Origin: Nyssa sinensis
Lineage: Eukaryota; Streptophyta; Magnoliopsida; Cornales; Nyssaceae
Assembly: GCA_008638375.1 (NCBI GenBank)
Contig: CM018043.1
Location: 38,019,396-38,083,395 of the forward strand
Direction of reading: 5' to 3'
Length of the DNA: 64,000 nt
Shown here: positions 10,500 through 21,504 of the stretch, piece after piece
Layout: each line of letters begins with the position of its first letter
Position numbering within the stretch: the stretch's first letter is position 1
Notes under the pieces: generated by a model
What the model saw: only the letters and a program-made list of their open reading frames with translations
The model's database searches: none
Told to the model about the DNA's origin: nothing
Program-made: the position numbers and the translations under genes

Positions 10500-11055
10500 A
10501 GTTCTGAGGCTGTTCAACAATTTGAGCAACTTGGGCTTCCTCTATGCTGGGTCTTGGCTAATAGGAGATTTTTACTGTGAAGTTCACCTCAGACTTAAGG
10601 CGGGACGCCATGTTTGCCAAAGCATCTACTCTGCAATTCTGGCTTCTTTCTATTTTTTGGATAGTGAATGTCTGAAAGGAACGTTTCAAGTGGTTCACCA
10701 GTTCGGAATATCGAAGTATCCTATCATCTTTAATAGAGAATTCTCCCAGGACTTGGCTTACCACCAGTTGGGAGTCTGAGAAGACTTTAAGGTTCTAAAC
10801 CTCACATTCTAGAGCCAACTTCATGCCTAGGATTAGGGCTTCATATTCTGCTTCATTGTTGGAAGCTTTGAATCCCAGGCTGATTGCTTTTTCTAATGAG
10901 AGCTCATCAGGGGATTGTAGTACCAGGCCTATTCCTGAGCCTTGATTGGTTAATGATCCATCGATGTAGAGCAGCTAGGTTCCTGAAGTTTCAATGAGCT
11001 GTGCCTTGTCTTGAAGTGCTGGGGTGAACTCGGCAACGAAATCAGCCAAGGCCTA
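10500..11055 (-). pseudogene. RNase H of the Tat element
   Basis: Following the RT frame are ALADFVAEF, then LYIDGS (first Asp), NNEAEYEALILGMKLAL (Glu) and VFSDSQLVVSQVLGEFSIKD (Asp), then HLKRSFQTFTIQKIERSQNC and ALANMAS. In-frame TAGs interrupt at ~11053 (KG*ALADF), before LLYIDGS, and before NLKVFSD. The arrangement of RT followed by a spacer and this RNase H fits the extra RNase H of the Tat lineage. It degrades RNA in RNA-DNA hybrids in intact elements. Inactive here. Confidence 0.8.
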
Positions 11056-12519
11056 CCCTTTGATGGAGTTTCGTGGCACATATGATATGTCAAATTCCCC
11101 TAACTCTACAGACCACTTCACTAATCTTCCCGATACCTCAGGTTTCCTCAATATTGACTTCAAAGGATAGGCAGTTGGGATTTCAATTGGATGAGCTTGG
11201 AAATAAGGTTGGAGCTTCCGAGCTGATATGACCAAGGCAAAGGCTAGCTTTTCCACTTCTGCATATCTCTTTTCTGTGTCAAGTAATGCCCTACTGACGT
11301 AGAATATGGGCCTCTGTACTCCTCTTTCCTGTTTGACTAATGCGGAGCTAACCGCATTTTCAGAGACTGCAAGGTACAAGAATAGCTTTTCTCCCTGTAC
11401 TGGTTTTGACAGAAATTTTGGAGAGGCTAGATACTCCTTCAGCTCCTGAAAAGCTTTTTCACATTCTTCCGTCCACTGTAAAGCTTTGTTGCACTTTAGA
11501 GATTTGAAGAAAGGTAGGCAACGATCAGTGGATTTGGAGATAAATCTGCTTAGTGCCGCGATTCTGCCATTCAGCGCCTGAATGTCTTTTCTGGTTTTTG
11601 GTGACTTCAGTCCAATCAGAGCTTGGATCTGAGTGGGGTCTGCTTCGATACCCCTCTGAGAGACAATGTATCCTAAGAATTTTCCCTTTGTCACCCCGAA
11701 AGTACATTTCGAGGGGTTGAGCTTCATCTTGTGTTGTCTTAGGATATCGAAGGTCTGGGCTAAGTGCTGGAGGTGACTACCTTTCTGCAGACTTTTGACC
11801 AGCATATCATCAATGTATACCTCCATGGTATTGCCGAGCAGTGAGCTGAACATCTTGTTCACCAACCGCTGGTATGTGGCTCCAACGTTCTTCAAACCGA
11901 AAGGCATTACTCTGTAGTAGTAGAGACCTTGTTCGGTTATGAAGGCTGTCTTCTCCTGATCTGGAGGGTACATCTGAATTTGGTTATACCTAAAATAGGC
12001 ATCCATAAAACTCATGAGCTCGTGCCCCGCGATGGCGTCAACCAGTTGATCTATCCTAGGCAGTGGAAAGCTGTCTTTGGGGCACGCCTTATTGAGGTCT
12101 GTATAATCAACGCAGACCCTCCACTTGCCATTTTTCTTCTTGACCAGGACGGTGTTGGCTAGCCACTCGGGGTAGAACACTTCTCGTATCATCTTGGCTT
12201 CAAGCAGCCTCTAGACTTCCTCATTAATGATCCGATGTCGCTTTAGAGCAATCGGTCTTCTCTTCTGTCTGACTGGTGGGTGATCTAGATCTACCATCAG
12301 TTTTTGAGTTATGAGGTTAAGATCTATACCTTCTATATCTTTGGTCTCCCAAACGAATATAGAGAGGTTGTCTTTCAGAAACCTGACTATCTTCTCCTGC
12401 TCGGTGTGTGTCAAGTCTGGGCCGATGTACAAATAACACCCCTCTGATTCTGAACTGACCAACACTTTGATGGGCTCGCCAATGGGTTTGGCTTGGCTAT
12501 CCCGTCTCCTTAGGCTCAA
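11053..12519 (-). pseudogene. Reverse transcriptase of the Tat element
   Basis: A nearly intact minus-strand frame. The upstream linker (12519-12211) ends RQKRRPIALKRHRIINEEV, then a TAG, then the RT core from 12192. The core has WRVCVDYTDLNKACPKDSFP, SFMDAYFRYNQIQ (first catalytic Asp), MPFGLKNVGATYQRL, and YIDD at about residues 126-129 of the core ORF. A connection/first RNase-H-like region ends with ISYVPRNSIKG and a TAG. It copies the element RNA into DNA in relatives. The FYPEWLANT and NKACPKDSFPLP motifs are typical of Tat/Ogre RTs. Confidence 0.92.
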
Positions 12520-12711
12520 GGGTCCTTCGATGCTGGATGGGCAACCTTTTTCCTCGGGAGTGTGGGTGAGAATTGGATCTGTATAGTCCCGAGTGTGCTG
12601 TAATTGCTATTTGGTAGCCTTCTCCTTGAGTGCAATGGCATGGCACTCTCGAGAAGTTGGCTAGCACCCTTTGACAGAATGGACATTCTGATTGTGAACA
12701 TACTTCAGACA

Positions 12712-13200
12712 TTAATGGAGGGTCGAGGTGACCGCCCCTATCTGGTGCAACCATGGTCTCCCGATTATGACATTGTAGGGAGATTTCATGTTCAACACCA
12801 TGTACTCTGAGATGGTGGTCTTCTGCCTTTCTCCCTCTCCTACAATAGTAGGAAGGTCGATTCTTCCCAATGGGGTACTGAGATTGCCATCAAAAGCTGC
12901 CATCACGGCAGTAGTAGGCTTGATGTTGTCGTGATCCATTCCCATCTGTTTTAGTGGCTCATGGAACAGTATATTGACGGAGCTGCCAGTGTCAACCAGG
13001 ACTCTTCTGATTTCGAAGTTGGCAATTTTGAGAGTGATGACGAGGGCATCGCTGTGAGGGCAGTGCACCCCTGCCAGGTCCTGTTCAGTGAATTGGATCT
13101 CCGGTGCTGGTTTGAGCCTTTTTTCAACGTTAGAGATCTGCAATACGTCTGGGGCAGCCCTGGCCTCCCGAGCATATCTCTTTCTCGCCCTGTTTGACAT
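12712..13200 (-). pseudogene. Aspartic protease of the Tat element
   Basis: The frame carries VLVDTGSSVNILF, the D-T/S-G active site of retropepsins at about residue 70, and later VIIGRPWLHQIGAVTSTLH. A TAA follows where CAA (Gln) would be expected, and further in-frame TAGs lie before the RT linker (12710-12520). In intact elements it cleaves the Gag-Pol polyprotein. Confidence 0.85.
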
Positions 13201-14974
13201 TCCTGTAATAGGGGAGTCTGCATGGAGGACATAGATGACATGGTTGTTCTGCCTTTGAGGCTCGTTTCGAACTTCCCTCTGCTACTGCCTCTGTTCGAGC
13301 CTCTGGTCTGGCCATTGTTGAGGCTTGTCTTCTTGAGGGTTCTGCCTTCCGTCCTGCTTGACGAACTCCCGAAGACGCCCCTTCTTTATGAGCTGCTCTA
13401 TCTCATATCGGAGGGTCCTGCATGAGTTAGTCGTATGTCCATGATCTTTATGGAAATTTCAATACTTACTTTGGTCCCGAAGGCTGGGATCTCCTTTGAT
13501 TGGTTCTGGCCACCTTAGGTTTTCTCGATCTCGAATCTGTCGGAGTACCTGGTTCGATGTAGTGTTCAAAGGGGTAAAGTTAGTGAACTCCCTTGGTCCG
13601 GAATTGTAAACAGCCTTGGGTGCTGTTCTCTTTTTTTGGACTCATGGCCCTCTTCTTGCTGGAGTCTTTTCTGTGGTCCTCCTTCTTGTGATCCTCCATC
13701 TTCGGATTATCCCTCTGGTTTTGCTTTTTGCCCTTCTGGGATGTGCGGTTGGCTTCTTCCAGGTTGATGTACTTCCTGGCCCGGTCTATTAATGTCGCCA
13801 TGTTGGCTGGAGGGCTCTTTCTCAAGGAGTCTCTGAAGCCACCGTTAGCAAGTCCAGCAGTTAAGGCAGCTACAAGGAATCTTAGGCTGCAGTCGGTGAT
13901 CTCCGTGAGTTCGGCATTGAAGCGCGCAATGTAGGCTCTGAGGGACTTCTCCTTAGTCTGCTTGACATTTAATAGGAACTCTGGTCCCCTTCTGAGCCTT
14001 CTGCTGGTCATAAACCTGTCCAGGAATTGCCTACCGAGCTCATAAAAGCTAGTAATTGAGTTCGGATGGAGGTATTGGAACCATTTCAGAGCAGTTCCCT
14101 TCAAGCTGGTAATGAAAGTTCGGCACATAAAAGCATCAGAGGCCCCGTGGAGGGCCATCATATGCTGGTAGTGCGAGAGATGATCTCCTAGGTCTCCAGA
14201 CCCATCGTACAGGGTGAACTTTGGCACCATGAACTTTCTGGGCCTTTCTTTTGACATGATGGCGTGAGTGAATGGGGTGGCAACTCTTCCGAGCAGCCTG
14301 ACCAACTCGTCTTGCTCTGGAGGGTTCTGGGCACCTCTCAAAGCAATTGTTGGGTCCATAGATTCGACAATTTCTTCTACCCTCGGCGGGTCTCTGAACC
14401 GGACATCTTGTGAACCTTGTCTTACAGCCTCGGCTTTAGGGTGGTCGGGTTGAGTACATCCCTCGGAAGGAAGAGGGTTCTGAATTGGAAGAACTGGTGC
14501 TACTTGGGGATGAGGCTCCTGTGGTGCCGGATGTGCTCCCGAAGCCCTTGGAGTCGGGGCTCTAGTAGTGCTCCGGTAATGGACGTCAAGAACGAAGGCT
14601 GATGTTCCCTAGCCTGGGGCTACTGACGACTGTGGATCTCTGCTAACGCGAGCAACACCCTAGGGGTGCCTAGGCTGGTTATTTGGAGCTTGCTCATGGG
14701 GCTCTTCGTTCTTAATGGTAATAGGGGTTTGTGTCCCCGCAGCAATGTTGACCGGCAGGTTAGGAGGACTCGTCTCTTAATTCTGTGTGAGCGTTGCCAA
14801 CGTTCTGGTTATGGCAAGCAACTGTTCCTGCACCAGTTCATTGTGTCGTTTGATTGATTCGATCTCTTGTCGCATGGGATCAACCGTTGGCCCCTTTGCT
14901 CGTGGAGCAGGCGACCGACGTTGAGAGCTTTGCAAATTCTGAGTATTCTGTCGCAGTCGGAGATTTGGGGCCAT
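13201..14974 (-). pseudogene. Gag of the Tat element with zinc-knuckle relic
   Basis: The start is ATG at 14972-14974 (MAPNLRLRQNTQNLQ), the first ATG after the PBS. The first frame stops at 14777 (TAA). An open Pro-rich linker follows with a TAG near 14610, then the core gag domain (ATG 14359) with KFTLYDGSGDLGDHLSHYQH, GTALKWFQYLHPNSI and GPEFLLNVKQTKEKSLRAYI. The core frame ends at 13580. Downstream, around 13470-13390, is the knuckle KY*NFHKDHGHTTNSC, whose first Cys position is a TGA. This is the capsid/nucleocapsid part of the polyprotein, broken by several point stops. Confidence 0.88.
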
Positions 14975-15032
14975 GGTTTTCCGGTGAGGAAAAAGATAAG
15001 TTTGTGAATAGAGCACTTGGAGATTAGTCGTT

Positions 15033-15051
15033 CCCACAGACGGCGCCGAAC
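15033..15051 (-). promoter_or_regulatory. Primer-binding site of the Tat element
   Basis: Minus strand GTTCGGCGCCGTCTGTGGG directly after the 5' LTR end (...GCATCA). This is the PBS-proximal signature I know from Tat-lineage elements. A tRNA 3' end primes minus-strand synthesis here. Confidence 0.8.
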
Positions 15052-15662
15052 TGATGCTGCACTTTTCGACTCGCATTAAGTATGGACTCCGCGACCTGTA
15101 GAACACTCAAAAAGGGGATCAGAGGACCACCAGATTGGCTCCGACGGTAGCTTCTCCGATGCTTAAGTAAGTAAACTGAATTGAAAATACTATATTGAAA
15201 GCCAAAGAATGAGCATAAAAAATAAGCGTACCTCTAGGGTTTAATTTATAGATCGTGGCCTTCCTAATTTGATTAGGATTCGGAGCCATGAATATAGGGA
15301 TTTGATCATCGGAGATTGCAGTTACCTTGTGGAATGTTGTATCGTAAGATAGAGAGAATTATAGACAATAGTTTCCTTGGTGAAGACTGTTTCCTTAATC
15401 CCTGCTTGATAGTTGCTAAGATCATAAGGTCGGAACCATACGAAGTACTGAGTGAATATTGCCTAGAGCATAAGGTCTGGAGGATATGTACATGAGAATG
15501 CCCTGGAGGCTCTGCCTGCTCTATATGACCGAGTTTATCGGCTCTGTAGTATATGTATATGAGAAAGCCCTAGAGGCTGTAACTACTCTGTATGACCAAG
15601 TTTATCGGCTTTGTAAGCACACGTGTCTCAAGGTGATTGGTATGTCTGTTTGTGGTATATCA
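15052..15662 (-). mobile_element. 5' LTR of the Tat element
   Basis: 611 bp from TGATATACCACAAACAGACA (start at 15662) to ...GTGCAGCATCA (end at 15052), with TG...CA ends. A TATA-like CTATAAATT lies at 15251-15243. The U3 part (15480-15615) holds two copies of an ~85-bp repeat sharing GACC(G/A)AGTTTATCGGCT. The right edge is where homology to sister LTR2 and LTR3 (39571 and 44522 onward) begins. Confidence 0.75.
15243..15251 (-). promoter_or_regulatory. TATA-like box in the Tat 5' LTR
   Basis: CTATAAATT on the minus strand, ~410 bp into the LTR and ~190 bp before its end, a plausible Pol II start region for the element. Confidence 0.4.
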
Positions 15663-16170
15663 AAACCCATGGCAGGGAACCTTTGTTACTCATTGAGCTT
15701 GTTTAAGCTCATTCTATTTATCTAACATTTTTTAGGATTTATCTCTATTGGATTAGAAGGCACAAAGAAATGACAATAATAGGCTATGAGGCATCCCAAG
15801 CAAGGATTTGATTGGCATTGAATTATGAAGACTTGGATTCTTCTGGACTGAATTAGGTTATTTAGGAGAGTGATATGATATGATTGAATTCATTGATATG
15901 CAATAGATGTGTTAAGACATGGCTCATGATATTGGTACTCTAGAGATATTGGATGTCTGATTATAGACATGCTCTGATGTATATAGATGAGTTGCATTCC
16001 CGACACGAAAAGGTTTTTCGCTGCTTTGACCCTAAATTTGGGAATGCAATTCGTTGTAAAGTTTAGAAGTTTGCCTTTGGTTAGTCGAAATTTCGGTATA
16101 GAGACCGGCAAGGTGGTTAACTGGCATTACATCTTTGGCATCCGCGTAGGTGGGGGTGAGGGATGCGACA
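15663..16170 (+). mobile_element. LTR1 of the family-C tandem array (3' part)
   Basis: From AAACCCATGGCAGGGAACCT to GGGATGCGACA, matching the last ~510 bp of LTR2 (39571-40079) and LTR3. It contains the conserved acceptor ACATTTTTTAG|GATTT (AG at 15734-15735). The upstream part was displaced by the Tat insertion. It is followed directly by a PBS. Confidence 0.8.
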
Positions 16171-16173
16171 GAG

Positions 16174-16300
16174 TGGTATCAGAGATAAGGTTGGTAAATA
16201 TTTAATGTCTACTGATAGCACAGAGTGGTATCAGAGCAAAGGTTAGTAAATATTAAAGATCCATTGAGACCACAGAGTGATATCCGAGGTAAAGGATAAG
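16174..16300 (+). promoter_or_regulatory. PBS and two PBS-like repeats
   Basis: TGGTATCAGAGA at 16174-16185, 3 bp after the LTR end, and TGGTATCAGAGC at 16225-16236. A degraded third (CAGAGTGATATCCGAG) lies near 16275. They are ~50-bp imperfect repeats sharing GGTTRGTAAATATT. TGGTATCAGAG is complementary to the 3' end of plant initiator tRNA-Met. Confidence 0.75.
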
Positions 16301-17169
16301 TTACTTGTGTCAGATTCAGAGCAAGATGGGAACTTTAGAATAATAAGTTATGAAATGGTTTGGGAATCAGTATCTACATCAGGGCATTAAGTGTAACACC
16401 CCGACCCTGATTAAGTAATGATTAGTTACTAATCATGTATCTGAACCAAACATAAAGAATAATTAAGAAGCTAACCTAATTAGGAGTTGACCAGAAGAAA
16501 CGGCGTCGAAAAATAAGTTACAGAATGAAAGTTAGGAAGAAAACAGTGAAACTGCATTAATGCGCAGCCAAACAGGGCCTAAGCCCGAAATATGGGAAAA
16601 AGACCAAAAATGTGGCCAAGAGGATTTGATCCCTTGACCAACCTAGGCAGAATTTGGTTTACCAAAAAAATTACCAACTAGGCTAGGAACCTCTTTGTGC
16701 ATATATATGCAAAGATATATATATAAATAGCAATCAGATTTGACCTCTCCCCAAAGTGACCAATAGCCAAACATGCAACACCTCAGCATTACATCATGCT
16801 ATAGCCATCATGCCTATAGTCTCATGATGAAACCTCTCTCCCAACCAAATTGCATGCAAAATAATCATGCATTTGGGGAGATGAAAAGGGCAAGAGAAAT
16901 GTAAGATATGTATATCTCCATATATGCATTCTCCATATGTGCAGATCTGAAATTAGAGAGTGTTGATATACTACTTTATAGAGAGAGAGAGTGCTGAGAG
17001 AGAGAGAGAGGAATTCTAGAGAGAGAGTAGACAAGTTGTGCATACAAGTGTATACTTTGGAGCCATTCAAGGAGATTGAGGGGCCAAGGAACTGCACGGG
17101 GGAGGATCCAATCCAGCTCTTGAAGCTTCTGCTTGAGCACAACCAGTGAGGGAACCACTGTACGGGTGA

Positions 17170-18620
17170 GTCATTCAAAACCTTTCTAGAAATTTTCTTC
17201 TTGAATTTTAGCTACTGTTTTATAGCTTTAGGATCTGTCATTGCATGTGTAACAATTTAACTTGAAAAATTGGGTTGCTTGTGATTGAAATGGACCTACG
17301 AAACTGCCCAAACCACGAACCCGTAGCTAAACCGCCATTAATGGAGCTTGAAGTTGCAGGTCTGATCCGACCTCAACCACATGGACTTTTAGTGGTCAAT
17401 ACATGAAATAGACCATGGCAGGACCTAGAAAACTACCACCCGCGACCTAGAGACCTAGGTCTAAGCCCTCAAAACCGAGGCTATTCTTCTCGGCCCAAAA
17501 ACCCAACCTTTAAATCTGACCCCTAAACCGAGATTGATGAGTTGGGAATGGAAGCTCATGTTGTAAGGGTTGCAGAGGATCAAACCTCGTGCAAAATGAT
17601 GAAGGAATGAGGCTGTATGGACTGACTGTATTTTCCCACAATAATCGGCTAGAACAGTCCCCTATTGTTGATTGTGATGCTTGAAAACGATGCTAGATTG
17701 ATGATACGACTTCCAGAAGTCGATTAGGATGAGAAACAGTGGAAATGGGTGCACGAAACTCCACGAAGATGAAGAGAAAATTTTAAAAAAAATTAGGGCA
17801 ACAGTGACCAGGGGTGTTGGGGACGATGAACAGTACGGGTCGGGCATGGACCGGGTTCGGGTCGGGCCCCGACCCGACCGAGAAACGGATAAAACCCATA
17901 AACTGTACTGCGTCGTTTTGATGCTGTTATTTCAAATTTTTAAATTGTGGGGCTGACGTCAGCCTGACGTCAGCACATTACCTTGAACCGGACTGGACCG
18001 GTCTGGTTCAGTCGCATGCTGACTGAACCGTTTGGTTCAGTTACAATTTTTTTGGAAATTACGAAATGACCCAACAGTTTTGGGAAAATTTCATTCTGGC
18101 CTAGATTTTGAAACTTTAATTCATTTATACCCCTGATAAATTAATAAATAATAAATTAAATTATTTAATTAATTTATTAATTAAATAAAAATGACCAAAT
18201 TACCCCTAGGTCATAAATAAGTCAAACGGAGTCCGAATAAAGTAAACGAATAGTGGTTTTTGACTATTTTGGACGTTCCGGACTCAATGGTGTGGTCCGT
18301 TTTATGAGACGAGGCTTCAAAAATTACGATACGTTAAAGTACAAATGACCAAATTGCCCCTAATGTAGTCGATGCCCAAATAAGACAAGTTATTAGTGTA
18401 ATCTTATTTTCTTGGGCCTTCTGAGATCAACAGTGAGGTCCGATTCACGAGACAGGACTCCGAAAAATATGACACGCGAAATGACCAAACTACCCCTATG
18501 GTACCCGAAGCCCAAATGAAACTAAAAGATAGTCTATTTTGACTATGTCGGACATTCCAAACCCAACGGTGAAGTCCATAACACCAAAATAGGTACTGAA
18601 AATTTAGTCACGTATAAAAT
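17170..18620 (+). other. Middle of LTR A3: leader-like and module sequence
   Basis: 17170-18060 is non-coding AT/GC-mixed leader-like sequence. 18100-18620 holds three units of the ~150-bp LTR module, with cores such as AAATGACCAAATTGCCCCTA (complement of the GGGGCAAAATGGTCATTT type). No gene found. Confidence 0.5.
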
Positions 18621-18766
18621 AAAACTCATCAAGTCACCACGAGTTGACTAGTAAGACCAATCCTAGGAAGTTAGGATACGTCAGGCCTAAAATTAAATGA
18701 AAGAGCATGAATAGGTAACGATTTAAGGTAAATGTGAAGTTAACAAGTTCTTTATAATTTTCTTAG

Positions 18767-18820
18767 GAAATACAAAGGAAAGGGAAAAGCCCACCAGTAG
18801 TGCAAACCCGGGGAATCAAG
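18767..18820 (+). other. Predicted micro-exon in A3
   Basis: 54 bp between the acceptor TTTTCTTAG|G and the donor AATCAAG|GTGAGTAACC. The 55-bp equivalents in A4 (49647-49701), A5 (56632-56686) and A6 (62561-62615) share the pattern GGGAAAGCRCATTATTAGCA. Confidence 0.4.
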
Positions 18821-19593
18821 GTGAGTAACCTCACATTTGAAGTGGAGATTTAATTCCACGGATTTGAATGATGTTTTAAATATCAAATTCTGTCTTTACA
18901 CAATTCCGTTTTAAATATTCTGTTATGACATGCTTCCTGAATAATTTACTACTGTTCTTGAGATATACTTCTGCATGTCTAAAATTTCGATTTCAAATGT
19001 TATTATATATCCTGAATTTGCATGTTTCACGTATTTCAATACCCTATCATGAGATTATGAACTGTATGTTTTGAATGCTTTTAAATGCATCCACACGAAG
19101 GAATTATGGGTTAAATGCTTTTAAATGCAAGATAAATTGTGCATAAGCACCACGGATTTCTATCGGGTTTCTTAGGAACCCAACTACGATACGAATAAAT
19201 GCCAGGTAGCAGGATCTAATCCCCCAGGCATATGAGATATCTCCACGAAAAGTAAAATGGGAATCTGGTTCGAAACGGATTCTGTTAATGAAAGTGATAA
19301 GGTGTGTGTTGAAAATGGAAGCAGGCTTTTTCCTCATTTTCACCATGCATATTTACATGATTTGAAATTCACATACTTTATTCCGAAAGTACAAGTTAGT
19401 TTGAATACTGTAATGTTTCAAAGCCATTGTTTAAAGAATACATGTACTCTATGTTCCAAGTATACGAGCAATTGGTAGTGAGTATTTTACAAAATTCTCA
19501 CGTGCGAAACCACTACCAATTGAAACCCATGACAGATGTTAGAATTACTCACTGGGCTTTTCGAAGCTCACCCCATTCCCTAACATTTTTCAG
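18821..19593 (+). other. Predicted LTR intron in A3
   Basis: Donor GTGAGTAACC to acceptor CTAACATTTTTCAG|GTGATG, 773 bp. An upstream GAGCTTTTCGAAGCTC inverted repeat lies just before the pyrimidine tract. Inferred from conserved sites only. Confidence 0.45.
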
Positions 19594-20816
19594 GTGATGA
19601 CGATGGGTGGACCCTTGCCCAATTTGGGGAGAAATGATAGGCAGCTCCATTAGGATTCTGGAGATATTTTTGGGAAGTATTAGGGCCTATGGTTTGTTGA
19701 ATTTTGATGTCGTACTTTTGGACAATTATGTATTTAAGCCCAAGAGGCAACCACATATGTACTTAAGCCCTTGAGGCATTCGAATATGTGTCATGTATAA
19801 GACTTTAATTTTTAGTATGCTCTGATGTGATTATTCATGTGTACCGCTATGAAGAGCGACAGTACCGGACGGCTGTGCGAAAGTTTTTAAAGGATTTTTT
19901 TTTAAAAAAAAAAAAAAAAAAGAGAAAAAAAGAAAAGGGTTTTCACACTTCCGCAAATCAAGGCCGCACCGCTATTCGATACCGTCGCCCAAGTTTTGCC
20001 TTGCCCTCAGGCTCCCGGGCCTGAAGGCGGCGGTCGCGATCCGAGATCCGCACAGGGTGGGTTTCGGGTCGTGACATTAAGTCATGGATTAAGAACCACA
20101 GAGTACCTAAGCCATGGATACTAATAATGAAAGTATCAAAAGTGATAAATCCCAATTTTGTAAGTTTAAATGGAATTGTGGAGGTCTTCGTAATAAATGG
20201 TGAATTTCTGACTCCAAAGCATCTAAGAACTAGGCATCAACATTCTTGTGAGAGCTATTGTGACATTGAATGACATTTGACACTAGGACATGTCGATAAT
20301 GACACGAATGATTGTGGATATATCAATTGGGAGGAAAACGACTATAGATAAGCCAACTCTGGTATTCATCATTGTGATTGTGGATATCAAAATGATTATT
20401 TTATGGAATTACATATGATTGGATGATTATAAGTAAAAAATCAAATGGGGGGCATATTGAATAATGTGGATGATTTCTAATCAATTGAGGATGATCACCA
20501 AATCTAATTTAATGTGAAATGGATCTAATATCGAATCTTGGTGAGGTCATATATTTTGTGAATGGTAAATCAGACTTATTGTGGATTTTTTTGGATCTGA
20601 TCTGCAATTTGTATGATTGGAGATTACAGACTAGTGACAATTGGAGACATGTTAGTTGAAGTAATCGAGGTTAAAAATTTTAGTAAGTCTTGCAATAAAG
20701 GTTTATGCCATTTTATTACGTTACAAGGTAATATACTCCCTAATGGATAAACCTGACTGATCAATAAGTAACTCCCCTATAAGGTAAGTTGAGTTTTGAG
20801 GACAAAACTCTTTTAT

Positions 20817-20828
20817 AGGAGGGGAGAG
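20817..20828 (+). promoter_or_regulatory. Polypurine tract before LTR2
   Basis: AGGAGGGGAGAG directly upstream of the LTR2 start TGTAATATCC (20829). The matching tract before LTR3 is GAAGGAAGGGAGAG at 41042-41055. It primes plus-strand synthesis in LTR elements. Confidence 0.7.
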
Positions 20829-21288
20829 TGTAATATCCTGAAAAATCTAATATAATTAAGACGGCACCCCAACCTAATAATATTAGGTTATTTCACGGTA
20901 ATGTTCGAAATCGCTCAAAATACAGTAAGTCATAACGGAATTAATTTTCTAAGATATGAAAATAATCCAAAATCCCAAAAAAGGGTGAATGTCAGGGAAA
21001 TAGACAACTTAGTCAACCAAGTGCTGAGATGGATAAATGGGATCGATACGAAGACTTAATTATGAAACTAATATGAATGGGGACCCAAAACAGATAAAAT
21101 AAGTAATGATGATATCAAGCCCTGGCTTTATGCTAAATTGATCGTCATTCTATAAAGTAATATTTTATGGGATAAAAATATTCCATACGATAAAATATAT
21201 CGAAATACATAAATGAGCGCCGAAAAAATACATGTATAAATATATATATATCTATATTGATACGTGTATACACATGTATGCATATGTG

Positions 21289-21321
<33 letters not shown>

Positions 21322-21333
21322 ACAATAATTTAG

Positions 21334-21435
21334 GAAGCTTCTTGAAACAATATATCAAATATAATATCTACATATATATATATATCTCTATATATATGTA
21401 GATATTATATTTGATATATTGTTTCAAGAAGCTTC
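21334..21435. repeat. ~100-bp near-perfect inverted repeat in LTR2
   Basis: Arms of ~45 bp start GAAGCTTCTTGAAACAATAT and run to ATAATATCTACATATATA, with the complement ending at GAAGCTTC (21428-21435). The centre is (TA)n. LTR3 has the right arm in part (TAGATATTATATTTGATATA) but a different left arm, so the perfect hairpin is specific to LTR2. Confidence 0.85.
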
Positions 21436-21473
21436 TAGACTTTAGAAGTTGCTGGAATCAAACACACACATAT

Positions 21474-21504
<31 letters not shown>

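Larger units (their letters stand above)
5907..15662 (-). mobile_element. Tat-lineage Ty3/gypsy retrotransposon, decayed, 3' end missing
   Basis: The order on the minus strand is: 5' LTR 15052-15662, PBS 15033-15051, gag, protease, RT, RNase H, integrase (ending 9267), a ~33-bp tandem array, and two antisense gene relics. The PBS-proximal sequence, RT motif FYPEWLANTVLVKKKNGKWR, RNase H placement and antisense ORFs between pol and the 3' LTR are features of the plant Tat lineage. Many in-frame stops and a few frameshifts make it non-autonomous. No copy of the 5' LTR is seen between 5907 and 9266, so the 3' LTR must lie left of A1, outside the window. Right flank AAACC (15663-15667) fits the uninterrupted sequence in sister LTR2 (39571-39575). 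Confidence 0.85.
16392..20076 (+). mobile_element. Solo LTR A3, mosaic of B-type and A-type sequence
   Basis: 3685 bp from TGTAACACCCCGACCC to GGGTTTCGGGTCGTGACA, flanked by TTAAG (16387-16391 and 20077-20081). The empty site GCATTAAGTCATGG is present in internal region 2 (40293-40306). The 5' ~700 bp resemble the U3 of element B (for example ATGCGCAGCCAAACAGGG vs CTGCGCAGCCAAACGTGG). The 3' third (18760 on) is family A, like A4-A6. A degraded tRNA-like B box (minus-strand GGGATCAAATCC, near 16620-16631) and a GA tract at 16978-17030 lie in the 5' part. No coding region. Confidence 0.88.
16171..20828 (+). mobile_element. Family-C internal region 1 (split by A3)
   Basis: Non-coding internal domain, 221 bp (16171-16391) plus 747 bp (20082-20828), between LTR1 and LTR2. 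It begins with GAGTGGTATCAGAGATAAGG (PBS) and ends in a purine tract GGAGGGGAGAG before the next LTR. It aligns along its length with internal region 2 (40080-41055) and in part with the internal region of B (27375-28109, inverted), for example AAGAACCACAGAGTACCT. No gag or pol motif is seen. Confidence 0.8.
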
